A stretch of DNA of 64,000 nucleotides from Phycomyces blakesleeanus NRRL 1555(-) (GCF_001638985.1 NW_017265139.1:1922001-1986000), one strand, 5' to 3'; counted from the stretch's first letter, positions 11,192 to 24,712 are shown. Made by a program: numbers and translations. The notes: a model not told the origin generated them from the letters alone.

Positions 11192-11757
11192 TATTGAAAC
11201 TGGTTTACGATTTCAAGACATTCCTTTTTAAAAATAATGATAATAGCCCCAAAGTACCGGGTTCTAGATACAGGAGAAGCCGATTGGAGTAACTTGAATT
11301 AAGAGAAGAAGAAAAAAAAATTTAAAGAGATCAAAAGTTCCCCAGGCCCAACAATCTGGCTGCCGATCCATATAACCTGGAAAGAATTCCAAGCCAAAGT
11401 TTCAGGACTACAAATTGAGTCGTGGATTTTGATTGATTGAAAAAGAGCTTGTATGACCTAAAAAGGGGTGATTTTTTTTTAAAAATAATAATAATATATA
11501 TATATCATCTGGGCGGAGACAAGTGCATATGCTATATAGGTGCTGCTGGGTAAGGTAAAAAAAAGAAAAAGGTAAAGTACGATAAGATTATGTAAAAGGC
11601 TCTTTCAATGGCGGGGTCTACAGTCTACTTTAATGGAGTCAGAAATAGGCTGTCGATGATGCGTGCATGCACAGATAGCTAGTTACAGTCGAATATTAAA
11701 GCCGAGGTTGATGAACTAGTGGTGCTTGGCAAAGTCAACAAAAAAGGATTTGTGAGG

Positions 11758-14700
11758 GCTTACAAAATAAACCAAAATGTGTATATATCATTCTTTCCCT
11801 ATTATACTTTCTGTTATTTTTCATTCGTTCATTAATTTTCTTGTTCTATTTTCACTCTTTGTGTACACACACTTCTTCTTCTTCTTCTTCTTTGGTAGGA
11901 GATTCTTATTTAGCAAAATACACCTACAAGTACATCCCAGAGCACATTAAAAGATACACCCTTAAACACACGTTTTTTTTTCCAGTAGTTAGTTCCATTT
12001 ATTATAATTATTATTTTAGGTTAATTTGCTAGGCTTTTATTGACTAGTGGATTTCATTGGTAACAGAATGACACCTTTTTTTTTTTAAAAAAAAAAAGAA
12101 ATATATATTTATTCTCATATAAGAGATTAGGGGGAGAGGGTTATATTTGTAACCATTTGTCTTGGCACTTTGCCTGTATGCTTATCTTATTGTCTTCTTG
12201 TCTGTCTATCTGTTTAGCTGTCTAATTTTTCCAATTTATTTTATAAATAAAAGTGGGCTAATATATGTGATCTCAAAGAAGCTAATTTTTCTTGATTTGA
12301 AAAAGGCCAGATCAAAGTATTCTTGGTTGATAGATTGATAGGTTTGTGCGTAGGCTTTTATTTATTTATCTATGTGTGTGTGTAGCAGTGTAGCAACAGC
12401 GTAGCAACAATGTGTACCAATGTAATTTGTGAATTGTGAATTGTGAATTTGGAGACCAAATCAAATAATAATGGTTGTACGATCAAATAAACTTTCTGGC
12501 TGTCTGTGAGTATGTGAATGTGGTTTATTTAAAGAACGCTTAATTTTATTTTATTTTATTCTATTCTATTTTCTTATTTGATCTGGTTTGATCTGGCGTC
12601 TGTACTCTCCAATGTACATTTGTTGTTGAAAGTATCATACAGAATATGGTTATAGTCTGTATTATTTTTGGAGGGGTATTCAGGAATTAAAGAAAAATCA
12701 AAGATATTTCTTGTGTTGTGTTTTTAGTGATTATAGAATATTATATAAAGAGAAAATGAATTCTAAGCATATACATCACATACAAGAAAGAAAGGGAAAC
12801 CATAGGTATAGAGTGATAAAGATAGACAGAGATTATTTATTTATTTAGTGATACTATTGATATGCAGACACAAGAAAAAGTCTAATTATCATTGGTAATT
12901 CAAGTGATATACTATTGAAGTAAAAAATAGCTAGAATGGGAGGGAAAAGACTGCTTCTTTAAAAATGATAAATAATAATTAGAATACATAAATAGATTAA
13001 AATAAAAGAAAGAGAGAGGAAAATAACCTCTCAGTATCTGTGCCTGTGTTAGTGTTAGTGTTAGTGTTTGTGTTTGTGCCTGTGTTTGTGATAGAGTAGA
13101 TAAATGAGATTGAATGAATATCTCTTTATCCAATAGATTCAAATAAAGGAAAATAGTGCAAAAAACAGATCAATATTTCAACATTTTGTACCTTGATCTC
13201 TCTCTGTTATGAATGTATTTTGTGCTTCTTGTTCTTATTCTTATACTATTTAAATAAAGGTGCTACTGAGAAAGCAAGGGCCCTTGCGTACTACATGAGA
13301 ACCAGAAAAGAGTATTCAATTTTTCTTTGTGTGAGAGAGAGAGAGGTATTTATGAGTGAGTGAATTTTGTTGAATAGAAAGGTCAAGTTCTTGGATTTCC
13401 ACCAGAGAATTAAAAATACATATTTTATTTATTATTTCCTTTTCTTATATAAAAATGAAGCCAATCAATCTAGTGGACTTCTTCCTTTTTTTAACTGAGT
13501 TTCACAAAACGAAAAGGAAAAGATACACTGTCATCTCTTTCTATCTTATTTTGTCTTATTCAATATCCGATGTAAGACAAGTTGGAATATAACCAAGAAA
13601 AAGATAGCAATAAAAGGCAAGGACAAGATGTATTTTGGTTTATCAGTCAAAAGCAAAAGGTCTTGAATTTTATTGCATTGAATTGCAGTGAATTGCAGTG
13701 AATTGAATGAAAATAAAAAAAAAAAAAAAAGCATTATGATAGTCCCCTCTCCTCTCTTCCCCCCCGCACGTTTCAAGCGGATCTTTCCGCAGACATTCTC
13801 TGCCAATCTATCCGCTTTACTCTAAAATGATATTTTAGCTGTTGAAATTTAGACATCTTTATTATTATTATTTTTTGGTGCATTTTATTGAACCAAATAA
13901 ATAAACAAATAGACATAATAGACCATATTAAATAAATAAATAAGTAAATATTTCCTCAAATGACTACAGGTATGTAGGCATATCCTGTACGCAATACCAT
14001 TGGTCAGATTTATATATATATAATCTTTATAAAATGAAAGAGTGTATTTTATGAACTGAGCCACCATTCTACTATTTTGTTATTTTGTTATGACTATTGT
14101 TTATCATTTGTTTGTTTGTTTGTTTGTTTGTGTGTGTGTTTCTCAAGGGGTGTTTTTACTTGAGAATTGAGGCTCATTTTTACTCTACTCTCCTTTACTC
14201 TACTTCATTTGACTACCCCCTCCCTCTTTTAGATTGTATTTGGTTTTTGTTCTGGCAATTGATCTTGAGTAACTTGAAGTATATAAATAAAAAATAAAAA
14301 ATAAAATTTAAAATTTAAAAGAACGATCTAGCTTTATTGGGTTTGTAAAATGTTAATCTGATGGTACGCCAGATCAAAAAGGTATTCTTACCTAAAAGGC
14401 GAAACTGAATCCCATTTTTGTACTGACTATAGGTTCATCCCCTTTTCTCAAACTCTTATTCAACTCCCCCCAATTTGTTCCACCTTCTTTCAAAAACTAA
14501 TGATTTGTTCACCTATACATACATACATACAATAAATTGCTTATGGTCCAAGCACTATGGTTTATGATCTAAAAAGTATTATAAATCTCATTGACATAAT
14601 CATCATCTAATAAGCTTGTCCTTGAATACTAAACAATTAATTCTACACCCCTACTCTACTCTACTCTACTCCCCCCTTTTTTTTTCTTATTCTTCTGATT

Positions 14701-14933
14701 TTTTTATATTATGTTGTATATATTTAATAAATAATTTTTTTTATAAGAAAAAAATAATTAAATTTTAATAGATTTTTATATTTTATTTATTATATATATA
14801 AATACAAACGCTCCTTTTTCTTTTTTATCTATTTTCTTTTTTATCTAATTTTTTTTTCATTTAATTTTTATATATAAATATATTATACATACAATACATT
14901 ACATCAAACATACTTCTTTATATACATAAAAAG
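11758..14933. other. Intergenic spacer and promoter region of desaturase 2
   Basis: The DNA is AT-rich, with a T(n)A(n) palindrome (12076-12097), TTG/GTT-type repeats (13040-13090), a GA run (13335-13346), a TTTG repeat (14106-14131) and ACTCT repeats (14650-14670). TATATAAATATA at about 14869 lies 60 bp before the desaturase 2 start and may serve as its TATA region. Short ORFs here have repeat-driven composition and are not called. Confidence 0.5.
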
Positions 14934-16801
14934 ATGACCGAGACATATGTCTATGCCTACACAAAATCAGAGTCAAGGAAGGAGCAGACGAGCCTTGAAA
15001 AATTACCACCTTTATTTGATACCCCAACCACATGGAAGAACTGGTACAAACGAGTTCGGTGGGTCTACTCCATCATCCTCTCGACCCTACCTATCATAGC
15101 CATCTACGGCATGTTTACCACAGAACTCCAAGCCAAAACTGCAATCCTCAGCGTCGTATTTTACTTTTTCACAGGCCTCGGAATCACTGCAGGTAAATAT
15201 ACAAATTCTTATTGTATTGAGGCATTTTAATGCAATGCAATGCAATACAATGCAAAGCAATAAAGCACAATACAATCTTAAAAATCATATATCAAATAAA
15301 TCACTAAATTTATTAACAACAACAAAAATACATTAATGATAGGCTATCACAGACTCTGGGCACATCGTGCTTATCAGGCAACACCTCTACTAAAGTTCCT
15401 ATTCGCCATAGGTGGTGGCGCTGCATGCCAGGGATCTATATACTGGTGGGCCCGAGACCATCGCTCTCACCACAGATGGACCGATACCGACAAGGATCCC
15501 TATAGTGCCCAGCGTGGTTTCTTCTATTCACACATCGGTTGGCTCTATGTCGATCGTGGCAAGGGAAAGACTGGGTTCGCAGACATCGCGGATTTCAAGG
15601 CCGACAAGCTCATCATGCTCCAAAACAGATTCTACCCTCTAGTTGCAGTTTTGACAGGCTTTGTTCTTCCAACCATGATTGCTGCCTATGGATGGAATGA
15701 TGTCTGGGTAAGTCTACAAAATCATTGTTTATATTTTTTTTTTATTTTATTTTTTAAAAGAAAGATGTGCTCAGTAGTAGTAGTACCAAGTAGTAGTGAT
15801 AGTAATGATAGTAGTATTTGATTGGGTTGAATTGAATCGAATTATTCAATTGAATTGAATTGAACTGGATTGGATTGGATTAGATTGGGTTGGATTAGAT
15901 TTTGGCTTGTTGGGTTTGGTTTAGCTGGTTTAGTTGGTTTGGCTGGTTTGGCTGGTTGTGATGCCAATGGTAAATTTTCTTTTCTTCCATGTTTATTTAT
16001 CATTTTCTTTGTGCTCTTGTCTATCATATAAATCTATAGGGTGGTTTCTACTATGCATCGGTTATCAGAGTCACCTTTGTTCATCATGTAACCTTCTGCG
16101 TCAACAGTCTGGCCCATTTCTTGGGAGAGGATACCTTTGACGATTTCCATTCACCTCGCGACCATTGGATCACCGCCATTGTAACCTTGGGCGAAGGCTA
16201 CCATAACTTCCACCACCAGTTCCCACAGGACTACCGCAATGCGATCGTGTTTTACCAGTACGATCCAACCAAGTGGCTCATCAAGCTACTCGAGTTCCTT
16301 GGAATGGCCTACGATCTCAAGACATTCCCGACCAATGAGATTTCCAAGGGACGGATTCAGATGCAAGAGCAAAAGATCCAAAGAGTCAAGCGTGATCTCA
16401 AATTTGGCACTCCCATCCACGAGTTACCCGTGTACACATGGGAAGAGTACCAAGATCTTGTACACACCCAAGATAAGCGGTGGGTTCTGATCGAGGGTGT
16501 TCTCTACGATCTCGAAGGTTTCGACCACCCGGGCGGATCAAAGTATATAGAGGCAGCATTAGGCAAGGATATGACAGGAGCCTTCAATGGTGGCGTCTAC
16601 AACCATTCGAATGGAGCCAGGAACCTGTTGACCATGATGCGCGTGGGTGTACTCCTGCATGGCATGGAAGTCATGACACAGGCCCAGGCCGAACTTGACG
16701 TTAAAGAGCTAGCATTGGACAATACATTCACAACCAAAACCACGACCACAACCACAACCACAACTACTAATAGCAATAATACCCTAAAGAAATCCCAGTG
16801 A
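14934..16801 (+). CDS. Delta-9 acyl-CoA desaturase with C-terminal cytochrome b5 domain (copy 2)
   Basis: Predicted three-exon gene: 14934-15192, 15343-15707, 16040-16801; 461 residues. Reaction and location are as for copy 1: ER-membrane stearoyl-CoA 9-desaturase of the OLE1 type. Histidine boxes HRLWAH (89-94), HRSHH (126-130) and HNFHH (263-267) are intact, and the b5 haem motif HPGG is near 371-374. Intron positions equal introns 1 and 3 of copy 1; the second intron of copy 1 is absent, the exon being continuous through HRSHHRWTDTD. The tail is unusual: after the b5 domain comes a run of threonines encoded by an ACC/ACA repeat (about 16734-16770), which copy 1 lacks. Codon use is more GC-ending than in copy 1, which may mean higher expression; that is an inference. 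Confidence 0.95.
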
Positions 16802-16952
16802 ATATATTTTTTTTTAAAAAAATAAAAAAATAAAAATAAAAAAATATTAAAACACATATATACAAATAAGATTATAATACCAAATTGTCTCTTTCTTTTT
16901 TTTTATTTTCTATTTTATTTTATTTATATACATATTTTTAACTTATCTGATG

Positions 16953-16984
<32 letters not shown>

Positions 16985-19540
16985 TTGGTATATCACTATG
17001 GTTACCAATGAGCTTTATTTTATTTTATTTTATTTTTATTTTTATTTCTTATGTATCTATATATCTTTTTGATTTTTTGTTTTGTTTTCTTAAAATATTT
17101 CTTATCATTTTATTTTATTTCTTTATTGAATTTTACTAATCTCATTCAAAACCAATATAAAAATATATATATAATTAAATATTATTAATATTATAAATAA
17201 GAATAAGAATATTTTCTATTTTAGGAATTTGATTTTGTATTTATAAATATATATGTACAGACGTATGTAATCTGAATTCTCGGAGATCCACCACTGCTAC
17301 CACCACTGCTACCACCACTGCTACCACCACTGCTACCACAGCCGCCGCCGCCGCCTCCTCCTCTTCCTCCTCTTTCTCTCATCCCCCCTTTTTTTTTCTT
17401 TCTTTCTTTATTTCTCCTATAGAACAGCCAAGACATTCTTAATGACAAGAAGAATCTCAAGAAATTCATTATCATTATCATTATCAATACCAATATTATT
17501 AATAGCTGATATAGTCAAAAATAAATAAATAAATAAATTACATTTAATTTCTTTTTCTTTTTTTTGCCAAGTCTTTTTTATTTTTATTTTTATATATTGG
17601 TTTCAAAAATAGACTATTGTTGTTATGTTAATATTAAACTAAAAAAAAAATATATATAAGAAAGCAAGAAATTAAGAATGGTTTCAAAAATCAATACATC
17701 TAGATTTTTTTTTGTTTTCTGTTTGTTTTCATTCTTCCTTGTTGTTTCAATGCTCAAGCCAATGTACAAAAGATCGAAAGATATAATTTGTAATCATTTC
17801 AGGAGGTTAAGATTTAATAAGAAGAAATTCCAATCATTGTATTTGTGTATAGAACAACAACAAGAAGAAGAATAATGATATTTTACTTTACAACATTAGT
17901 GCATCATTTGTTTAGCCGATGTTGAGCATAGCATGAATATTCTGAGATACAGTCTATAGTCAAAATATGGTATGCTATTTGATATAGTGTATCTACCCTT
18001 TGTCTTTATTGATCTACTTTAAATTCTTTCACCCCCTCAAAAAAAGAAAAGGCAGTCTTTTTTCATATTTAGCTATTTATTTATTTGTATACACAGGCTT
18101 TTATTTTTCTTTTTTCTATCGACACAACCAAAGTCCTTCACTCCCCTTTTGTTCCCCTTCCTCTCCTCAATATCAATTATATAGATACTATCTCTTTACT
18201 GCCAAAATAGAAATGCAAGGATGATGATGATGAGTAGAAAGAAAAGAAAGAAGAAAAAGAAAGGGAAACTGCTTTAATTATTGCAATTGAGTTTTCTTTT
18301 TCTGCAAAGATGGATTTATTTAGTCTTTATGTTCATTATGTGTTTGTTGGGTTCATCAAACACACCAAAACACCATTCACTTGCCCTCATATGTACATTG
18401 AACCTCCCCCAACAATATAAATATTTTGAACCTGATTATTTGCAACAAAACCCGGGCATTCTTGAACCCGATCCTGACTACACAAATATATAAGCATGAT
18501 TTTCGATTTTATTCACAACAACAACAACAACAATTCAATGCGTGTTTTAGTGTTTGGGATTTTCTATAGAGGCCTAAATATTTTAACCTTGTTTGACTAA
18601 AAAAATAAAAAAGAAACCAAAGCCGAATTTGTGGGAGTACAGAATTGCAGATCATTTTCTTGTCAGACTTGTCAATCCTTATTTTGTATAAATATATTAT
18701 ACATATATAGCTTGGTTTATTGGAACTATAATATAGAAATGTAGCCACTCTTTTTTATGGAAACAAGTTTATAGAAAACAGCATTAACAAGATTAACAAG
18801 ATTATCACCAACAGCAAACTCGCTTAATTACTATTCTCCTAAATTAATCGACATTCGTATATACTAGGGTCTGGAACCAGTCGATGTATTAAAATTAACA
18901 ATATCAATAGTAATACTAATCATGAATGAGAATATAATCCCAAAATGCGGATTATATATATATAGATAGATAGATAGATATTTATGCATGTAAGTGTAGG
19001 TATTTGTTTCAATAATCTATACTAATTTGTCTTTTTAACAATAGCAACAACAAGAGCTGCAATAAACACAAAACCGCCACCTTTCAATGAGAACAATAGC
19101 AAAGTTATGTATTAATTGATTTGTTCATTAGATGGTTAGCTCATCTGCAGTCCTTTATTCAATATGCAACACACAAACAAAATCCAGTGCTCTGTACAAT
19201 TGTTCCTGCATATTGCAGTAGCTAGAAACCGTCCCCCCCCCCCCAAAAAAAAAAAAAAAAAAAAACAATCGCCCTCTTTCTTTTGGGTATTTGGGTATTT
19301 TGAGTTCAAAGATTCAAAAGTTCAAAATCATCGTTTATTTAGTATAATGATAATAATCCAGGGAATTTGGCCTTGGATTTTAAATAATATTATTAATTAT
19401 TAATACTAATAATAATAATACAACATTTGTACTCAAATAATACTATTATTTTTGACCACCCTTTATTTTTTTTTGCTTAAAATTTCAATAAGCAAAAGAA
19501 AAGCACAGACTTTCAGATTGGTTTAATATTCTATAGAGGT

Positions 19541-19579
<39 letters not shown>

Positions 19580-20340
19580 TGGTTTGGTTCGATTTGACTA
19601 TAGTTATAAATCAATAAGATGATGAGCAAAGTATCTTATTATTATAATAATTAATTTGGCCAGACCCAAAGAACTACCAAGGGCTTATCTGATCTGAGAT
19701 CTGATGCTTAGCCATTTTCTTATATCTACATGTAGATTTATAGATTTATAGATTGACAGAAATAAGAAATATAACAAACAATTTGTTCTTTTTCTTGATA
19801 TCTGATATCTGATGCTAATTCTGATACACTTGGGGTCACTACTCTGCCAACGATAATGAACAGATTTTTTTTTAAAAAAAGGGCATTGCATTGGGATATA
19901 TACTAGATATATATAGTGTACATAGTGGAAAAGACATGTATATGTATATATATATATATATATATTGGTCTTATTTAAAATTGAATCAGATTGATGAGGC
20001 AAGTATGAGGTTCTAGATACACCAAACATACATGCGTACACCACACCACAACACGCGTGCACCACACAAACACACACACATTGTAAAATGTACACTGTAT
20101 AAGGCACAATGCACACTGCACAATAGATACAGATTGTTTAAATAATAATAATGATAGAAATAGAAATACTTGATATATATATATGCGTGTGTGTGTGTGG
20201 AAATAATGTAGTGGGGAATTTTGTTGAAACAATCGTGTCGTAATATTTAGTGAAAGCTGTAAATCTTGTATGCCTACCTCTAATGATATCAATTGCACAC
20301 TACACGTAAAATCTAAATCTAAGAAAGAAAATCAGAAACA
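16802..20340. other. AT-rich intergenic DNA
   Basis: Contains T(n)A(n) palindromes (16807-16822, 19865-19880), a GATA run (18963-18980), a C9 plus A20 junction (19232-19264) and TA/TG runs (19543-19579). A 65-codon ORF at 17678-17875 starts with a hydrophobic segment, and one at 18281-18493 does too, but neither has homology I recognise nor a clear promoter, so they are not called. Confidence 0.45.
17288..17339. repeat. 12-bp minisatellite CCACCACTGCTA
   Basis: About four and a third copies of a 12-bp unit are followed by a CCG run. Read on the minus strand it would give Gly-Ser-Ser-Gly repeats in an ORF (17493-17221), but that ORF is composed almost entirely of simple repeats and is not supported as a gene. 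Confidence 0.8.
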
Positions 20341-20456
20341 GTCGATTAAGCTTATACTTCGACTTAGGCGTATCGGAGTATATAGTTTTCTTATACCGAC
20401 TTCAACTTCCTTTTTTGATAAGCCTAAGTTCTCTACTTCGACTTAATCTAGTCGAA
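20341..20456. repeat. Imperfect inverted repeat with CTTCGACTTA motifs
   Basis: TCGATTAAG/CTTAATC..TCGA, TAGGC/GCCTA and TCGG/CCGA pair around a centre near 20390, and ACTTCGACTTA occurs twice directly. Pairing is only partial. The block is visibly different in composition from its flanks and may be a decayed small transposon. Confidence 0.4.
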
Positions 20457-20740
20457 TAGCGAGAACCTTATCCTACAAATTTATGAAGACATATATAATA
20501 GTTAACTTTCGATGCTTCTTGCGTAAAATCTATTAAAAACCCTTAGATAACGTATATTAAAATAACAGTGTGAAATATTAATTAATTATCTCTAAAAGAC
20601 ATTATGCTTGTCATGTAATAAAATAATAGCCTAGTCCTAAGTCGATGAAGTAATTCCAGCGGCGAAAATAAATGACTACTAATTTTGGCAGGAAGAGGTT
20701 CGACTCTATTAACAAGCTCTTTAATAATAATTATACAATA

Positions 20741-20842
20741 GGGGGTTTCACCAGTTTTTTTTTTCGATACTTATTATTATTGGCTGGTGCTTAAACTATC
20801 GCTATATCCAACAGTCAAGCATCCAAAGCTGGTAAAACCCCC
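20741..20842. mobile_element. 102-bp MITE of the GGGGGTTTCACCAG family
   Basis: It starts GGGGGTTTCACCAG and ends CTGGTAAAACCCCC, with TA at both borders (20739-20740, 20843-20844). The body is the reverse complement of 10701-10799. It lies about 30 bp outside the kelch-gene duplication unit and has no counterpart beside the second unit. Confidence 0.8.
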
Positions 20843-20869
20843 TAATGAATACTACAATTGCTACTCACT

Positions 20870-23800
20870 ACGGTATCAATGAGTCAAAAACGTAGTACAC
20901 CATGTTTTGTAATATAGACAAAAAGCATTTCCCAGGAGAAGAAAATTATAGAAGTAACGGCTTTATGTCTAAAACTTGTTGCAAAGAATATGTATGCTTT
21001 TTATTTATTATTAATTCGAGATAAATATTAAATTACATTTTAAAAGATTATTATGAGCTTGATTAATTCGAATGGTTTAGAAAGTCATTAAAGTAAATTT
21101 TGTTTAGATATTAACACATACTCTAGAGGCAAGCAGTTTTGGTTATGGGTAGCAGAATTATGTTAATTATGTTAATTATACAAAGATATATTATATTTTA
21201 CAGGTAAAAGTTTCTAGGGATTAGAGCAGAATCAATGGCTTCAACTTTGCTTTACAGGCGCAAGCATTATACGGCCTGATGGTAATGCAGGCCCAGGAAG
21301 TAACTGGTTAGGTCTTATATCTTTTCCTGGAGAGATCTCTCTATATCCCTCACTCAGATGAGAGGGAATTGGAGCATTTTGCTTACTGATGAAATTGTCA
21401 TCTTTTGTGAAATACTCTACATGATTATTTGCTCTTGAATATCTATTTCGTTTCTTAAATACGAAGAAGAAGAAGAGTGCACCAATAATTCCAACCTAGA
21501 GAATTGAAGCATCAAAAATAAGATGAGAAAACACAGATGCATACGAATTACTTTAAATAACAACTTACGCCTGCGGTGGCTCCAACGGAAATACCCGCAA
21601 TAACACCCCCAGAAATCCCAGAAGAGTCCTCCTTATTGCTGCTAAGAACTTCAAAAGAAGTCGGTTTTGAGATAGAGTCTGATGGGGTTAAAGAAGGTTT
21701 CGAGGGTGTAGATGAAGAGACAGGAGGAGTGCCAATAACAGGTGCAGTGGTCCATTCCCAAGTATTCATGTCAAGAGCAACATTAATATCAGCGTTGAAG
21801 ACGTCATTATTTCCACCGAACAAAATAAACATGTATTTTCCAACTACAACAGCTGTTAATTAATCAAAACATTACATAGAATTAGATAAAAAGTCGGTAC
21901 ATTGAATTATACATATATATACCAGAGTGCCGGCACCTTGGGGTAGGCGGTGTTCCAGTTGTCTTTTGTGGGGACCAAGTACGCTTAACCACATTGTACA
22001 ACCAAAGATCGTTCATTGCTCCTCCATTATCTAGAATAAATCGATTAATTGATATTGTGTATATATTTTATAATCTTGGTGATATTTCACTTACTATCAC
22101 AACCACCAAACATAATGGCGTTGGTATTAGTAGGATCTAAGCAAAAGAAAAAAGTGTATGGCATAGTATATTAATATTTCTATTAATAAAAAATAATGGT
22201 AGATATGTTAATATGCTTTGTAAATTACCCATTATCAGGGAGTGTGCCCATCTAGTAGGAGGTAGACTTCCAGTTGTAGATATCGTATCGTTCCACTTGC
22301 TGTATACGCTCGTTTTTAAATTAACAGCAATAATATCATCCATGGCAACAGGTCCTGATACACTAGAACCTTGCTCTCCACCAACAACAAGAAGTACTGA
22401 GTAAGTAGTAGAATAAACCATAGAAGCAGCCCATGTAGCTTGGGGTAACGGTAATCCACCATTAGGAAAGATAGTAGGTCCACCAATTCCTGTCTAATAT
22501 ACATATAAGTATTTGTATATATATAATTAATCTCTTTTGTTTTGTTTTCTCTTTTCAATTTGAATATGTTTTTGAGCATATATATATATATTGGTCTCCT
22601 TAAAAGAAAGCGGCATACCTTCATAGATGTAGAGTACACGTTATTGTATAATATGGTTACCGATGTGTCAAAACCTGTTGCAGGAACACTAAAGGATTTT
22701 AGAGAATATAAATACTGTGAGTTGTATTTATTTTTTATTTACTATGTGTGTATCTTGTTTTACGTTTTGCCACCAAAGTAGTAAAGATTGTTATTCACAA
22801 GAGTGAAAGCAGCAGCGTACCTATCAAGGTTAAGTAATGAACGGTAAGTATAATATATAGTATGGGAATTCATCGGTTTTATATCCTGGCTTACACTGGT
22901 GTCTCAGTATTCGTTTTTGTCCATTGATTGTTGGACACATTGTAAAAGTATCCTGAGTTATAAGTGCAGGCAGTGCACACAATTCCGCCCTTAAGGTATA
23001 CTAAATCAGTGCCCGGAACTGCCGCAAATATAAACCGACTTGCAGCGCTTGGACTGATGTTGTTTGGGACGCCTTCAATAGTGTTCCATACTGGATTCGA
23101 TATATCAACTACACTGTTGTCGGTTACGTTTAAAGAATATACTGGAATCTGTTTCTTGCTGTCTGAAAATGGTTCTCCACCTATAGATGAATTGAAGAAT
23201 AAAATTGGATTAGTATCAATACCAATGTCTTTGAAGTTAATACGTATAGGCATACCCTTCTCTTAAAAGGTATCAGGGAACTTACCAAAACAATATATTT
23301 GCTTAGTCAGTGTAATGTAGGTGCATCCTTTCGTTTATATATTCAATATTTAAAAGTTATGGAAAACAAGTGAGAAGCAAAGGGTTAGGTTTATGAATAG
23401 AAACATAAAAGAAAGTAATAATATTTGCAAGTAATTCGTTATTATAAAGAATAACAAACTACCTTGTCCCCAACGACCGTCCGTAGCCTTGACAACGCCC
23501 GTTAGCCCAATACAAAGAATAGCAGTCAGAATGCTACGCATTTTTCTTAGGTGAAGGTGAAGGTGAGAATGTAATAATAAAAAGAAAAATATCGTTTCGA
23601 GGGTTTTCAGAAAATTCAACTTTTTACAACAAATTTAAAAATTGTACTACTTGCTGGAGTTGGAACTAAAGAAGATACAAAGTTTTACCAGGAAGCCACT
23701 GTGTAACACATAGAAAAAAGAAGCTTTTTTTCTATATTCTCTTTTTTTTTTAGAAAAGAAAACAGAACATGACATACAGATTCAATACATACAAGCAGCT

Positions 23801-24490
23801 CTAAAGTATTTATAAACTCTTCATGTTTTCTTCTTCTTACTTCTTTATTAAAGCTTAATGGCAAACTTTTACAAGTTTCTAAAATTAATGATTTGTCTTA
23901 TTTAGTTTAAATTTTAACATGCCAATACCTCATTCAAAAATACAGTATAAATACGCATCCTGGTTTTAGAGTACAAAACCTTTCTCCAGCGTACATGTGC
24001 TTGTGTCATGCACCATTCCTGGTGTGAGGTTACAGCTAGTGATATTTAACTTTGATATGACAAAGTAAATTATTATTATTTTTACTAATAGTCTACACAG
24101 AAAAGTAAATATCAAGCATAAATTAAATAATCTATAAAGAGCTAATAGAAGTGTTTGATCAATTTTATTGTATTTGAACGTACCATTATTGATCTTGATT
24201 TAGTTTAAATGATAACATATATTGAAAGAGCCATAATAGCTAAAGCCTTGAAGTATCTTCAATAGAGCACTTAATCAAAGCTCTTTAGTATATATGTGGC
24301 TATTCTTTAATCAAGTTTAAATGTTTTTTATTGATATTTATTTTCAAATTTATACCTTTTTATGTGATAGATATTAGTAAAAATAGAGTATTGTACCCCA
24401 AAAATTGCTAAGCCGAGAAGAAAATCAAAGATGGTCACTGTCTGATTTAGTTCGAACGACACAAATAGCTCCACTGACCATATTTAGAAG
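20870..24490. repeat. Segmental duplication unit A (kelch gene A plus flanks)
   Basis: Starting near TATCAATGAG and ending near the AGCTCCACTGAC stretch (24465), this segment is repeated at about 27205-30790 in the same orientation with an offset near 6.33 kb. Homology covers the downstream flank, the whole gene with introns, and about 900 bp upstream of it. Identity is uneven, from identical blocks to clearly diverged ones. Confidence 0.85.
21241..23541 (-). CDS. Membrane-anchored kelch-repeat protein A
   Basis: Ten-exon model on the minus strand: 23541-23463, 23327-23286, 23228-22895, 22820-22764, 22688-22619, 22493-22229, 22136-22095, 22030-21923, 21852-21569, 21495-21241; 511 residues with a continuous frame. 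The N-terminus (MRSILTAILCIGLTGVVKA) is a signal peptide. Repeated kelch-like units follow, with YYFGGK, VVGGEQG, MFGGCD and FILFGGN blades and Trp at blade ends (NQWTK, RWAHS, NDLWLYN, NTWEWTT). Next come a Ser/Thr/Pro-rich stalk, one membrane span near 412-438 (GGVIAG...ALFFFFVFKKRNR) and an 80-residue basic tail. The protein probably exposes a beta-propeller at the cell surface; ligand or enzyme activity is unknown. Intron 2 (23229-23285, 57 nt) contains the TATTAAC branch-like sequence and an in-frame ATG that would mislead an ORF finder. Confidence 0.85.
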
Positions 24491-24678
24491 ATCTTTGAGC
24501 CAAAACTTTATATACTTGCTTTCTTAACGTCTGTGAAAATGACCTTCTTGTCAACACTTGGATAATTTTACTCCAGAGTATTTTGATTAATAATTTCCTT
24601 TTTCCTTGATTATAATTAGCCATACCTCCTATCAATTGACACGGCGTGTGTTCTTTTGGTTCCGCTCAGACCACGAAT

Positions 24679-24712
24679 ATCCTGCAAAGAAGTATGACGC
24701 TCTTTGCAGGAT
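24679..24712. repeat. Perfect hairpin (12-bp arms)
   Basis: ATCCTGCAAAGA (24679-24690) and TCTTTGCAGGAT (24701-24712) are perfect reverse complements around a 10-nt loop. It is followed 16 bp later by a second perfect hairpin at 24729-24751. Both lie just beyond the end of duplication unit A. Confidence 0.75.

Larger units (their letters stand above)
10566..11757 (+). pseudogene. Decayed third delta-9 desaturase copy
   Basis: This is a broken relative of the last exon of desaturase 1. The part at about 10566-10690 matches the beginning of that exon (GCTCGTACAAC..., CATGCCACATTCT). From about 11198 onwards it matches the region encoding the linker and cytochrome b5 domain (TTCAAGACATTCC, TGGAAAGAATTCCAA, CAATGGCGGGGTCTACAGT) as far as the stop and 3' flank. 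Several frameshifts, in-frame stops and small insertions are present. About 160 bp of the expected exon, including the third histidine box, is missing. An inverted-repeat transposon (10701-11191) sits exactly at that junction. No exon 1-3 sequence was found. It is closer to copy 1 than to copy 2, since even the 3' untranslated flank is shared with copy 1. Confidence 0.85.

Noticed and set aside
17221..17493. Minus-strand Gly/Ser repeat ORF
   Set aside because: It consists of a minisatellite, a CCG run and CTTT runs; there is no support as a protein.
22891..23253. Kelch gene A starting at the ATG at 23253 (MPIRINF)
   Set aside because: An in-frame TAA lies just upstream. The ATG falls within a 57-nt intron, whose removal joins the upstream exon in phase and adds the signal peptide. 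The same holds for copy B at 29586.
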